Positions 5,623 to 6,123 of a DNA stretch of 6,123 bases are shown piece by piece (position 1 is the stretch's first letter; every line of letters starts with the position of its first letter). Below the pieces are notes generated by a model that was given only the letters and a program-made list of their open reading frames with translations, was not told where the DNA came from and searched no databases. The position numbers and the translations under genes were made by a program. The stretch covers positions 1 through 6,123 of the forward strand of contig JAITXQ010000010.1 of NCBI GenBank assembly GCA_031284675.1, read 5' to 3'. Source of the DNA: Rickettsiales bacterium (GTDB taxonomy: Bacteria > Pseudomonadota > Alphaproteobacteria > Rickettsiales > Anaplasmataceae).

Positions 5623-5781
5623 TCTTATATTGTTACGTATTTTAAGCTAGTAAGTAAATAATATTTTAGTGAAAAAAACGTAAACAGAATGCCCTTGGCA
5701 AAACATTATTTATTGCAAGTTGTGTCAATCATTTTTACATAATGAGCCAATACACTGGTTATATGATATGCTTTAATAGGT
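5623..5781. promoter_or_regulatory. Divergent intergenic region between the HAD gene and the 80-residue gene
   Basis: This 159-bp AT-rich gap separates two divergent genes and should hold both promoters. A small palindrome TGCC-CTT-GGCA lies at 5690-5700. On the plus strand TATGAT (5762-5767) in the context TATATGATATGCT lies 20 bp before the ATG, but no good -35 stands at the usual distance; TTTACA (5734-5739) is the nearest. No confident promoter was found for the HAD gene. Confidence 0.35.
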
Positions 5782-6024
5782 ATGGCTCAGGTTAAAAATA
5801 CATCTCAAGAAGGTGTTGAAAAAAAATTTAAAGATGTCTTTGAACGTTCTCCAGGTGCTCAAGGTAACTCAATGGAGGAGAAGATTCATGATGTAGCAAA
5901 AAGAAGCGAAGAGCTTGAGAATAAAATGAAAAACTTTGCAGAATTGAATCAGAAATTTAAAAGTCAAAAAGGACATGTAGCTGAAGAAGTACGTCGAAAC
6001 CTTGAAACGCTAATTCTGGATTAA
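5782..6024 (+). CDS. Small charged helical hypothetical protein
   Basis: I do not recognise a family. The 80-residue product is rich in Lys, Glu and other polar residues, has no Cys, no membrane segment and no signal peptide. It is predicted by eye to be largely helical from about residue 30 to the end, with EEKIHDVAKRSEELENKMKN (32-51) showing the spacing of a short coiled coil. The N-terminal third is polar with a Gly/Pro-containing loop (SPGAQGNS, 23-30). It is probably cytosolic and may act through a protein partner. The frame is clean, the codon use matches the neighbours, and a TATGAT box precedes it at a distance like that of the thioredoxin-like gene, so I take it as real. The sequence AGG lies directly against the ATG, too close for a normal ribosome binding site. 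It stands alone between a divergent operon and a probable insertion sequence. Confidence 0.7.
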   Translation: MAQVKNTSQEGVEKKFKDVFERSPGAQGNSMEEKIHDVAKRSEELENKMKNFAELNQKFKSQKGHVAEEVRRNLETLILD

Positions 6025-6051
6025 AAAGAGAATAGAAAAGGCAGGAGAGTA

Positions 6052-6093
6052 GGGTAAACTCAACAAATACAAAAAAAATAGATGAGGTTACCC
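6052..6093 (+). promoter_or_regulatory. Inverted repeat covering the ribosome binding site of the right-edge ORF
   Basis: GGGTAAACTCA (6052-6062) and TGAGGTTACCC (6083-6093) are inverted copies matching at 10 of 11 positions around a 20-nt A-rich loop. The right arm ends directly against the ATG at 6094 and contains GAGG (6084-6087), six bases before that ATG. In RNA the stem would pair most of this ribosome binding site and could limit translation of the downstream frame. Confidence 0.6.
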
Positions 6094-6123
6094 ATGGAAG
6101 ATATAACAAAACTGTTTTGTCTG
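6094..6123 (+). CDS. Start of a probable transposase (IS982-like), cut by window edge
   Basis: Only ten codons, MEDITKLFCL, are visible before the window ends. The opening resembles, from memory, IS982-type transposases found in Wolbachia, which begin with a similar x-x-I-T-x-L-F-C segment followed by V-D-D-F-C. GAGG six bases upstream gives a well-placed ribosome binding site, and the hairpin around it is a common device in insertion sequences. The left limit of the element would lie somewhere in 6025-6051 but no tip can be recognised. The ORF start is fairly safe; the family is tentative. Confidence 0.45.
   Translation, partial: MEDITKLFCL

Noticed and set aside
5690..5700. Palindrome TGCC-CTT-GGCA as an operator
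   Set aside because: The arms are only 4 bp and no second copy or regulator gene is visible. It is mentioned only within the intergenic entry.
1..6123. tRNA, rRNA, CRISPR array, riboswitch, or a toxin-antitoxin or defence system
   Set aside because: I saw no cloverleaf, no regularly spaced repeat-spacer pattern and no known leader structure. The gene set is core metabolism, membrane and respiratory assembly functions with insertion-sequence edges.

Overview
The window looks like part of the genome of an AT-rich alphaproteobacterial endosymbiont of the order Rickettsiales, most likely Wolbachia. This is an inference from strong A/T codon bias, recognisable thymidylate kinase, SURF1 and bacterioferritin genes, a palindromic element like those common between Wolbachia genes (a recollection of the repeat family, not a search), and probable insertion-sequence ends at both window edges. 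No database comparison was possible.

Layout. Bases 1-117 look like the end of an insertion sequence: the first 12 codons of an IS3-type OrfA on the minus strand, a strong ribosome binding site, and two tandem 21-bp units between the start codon and the probable element tip. Bases 118-301 carry no convincing gene. They hold a three-armed palindromic repeat and a short GC-rich island. A minus-strand tmk (302-892) is followed by a 115-bp intergenic region from which a plus-strand pair is divergently transcribed: a CNHC-motif thioredoxin/peroxiredoxin-like protein (1008-1580) and, 5 nt later, a KefB/KefC-type CPA2 antiporter (1586-3304). Converging on it is a compact minus-strand run of four genes: HAD phosphatase (5622-4984), RDD membrane protein (4984-4490), bacterioferritin (4430-3954) and SURF1 (3952-3335). 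A 159-bp intergenic region then separates this run from a small plus-strand gene for a charged, helical 80-residue protein (5782-6024). At the right edge a new plus-strand reading frame begins at 6094. It starts MEDITKLFCL, resembles the start of Wolbachia IS982-type transposases, and has an inverted repeat that covers its ribosome binding site.

How the genes may work together. The plus-strand pair joins a thiol-redox protein to a K+/H+ antiporter family whose best-studied members respond to glutathione and electrophiles, so a redox or pH-stress pair is plausible. The minus-strand run ends in an iron-storage protein and a cytochrome oxidase assembly factor, which suggests an iron and respiration theme, with the HAD and RDD genes as less clear partners. 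The most notable sequence-level observations are the bacterioferritin-like protein lacking both the haem-ligand Met and one ferroxidase His, the hairpin that could hide the ribosome binding site of the right-edge transposase, and the tandem 21-bp units in the left IS end. Most of the window is ordinary endosymbiont core genome, and I do not see a clearly new multi-gene system.
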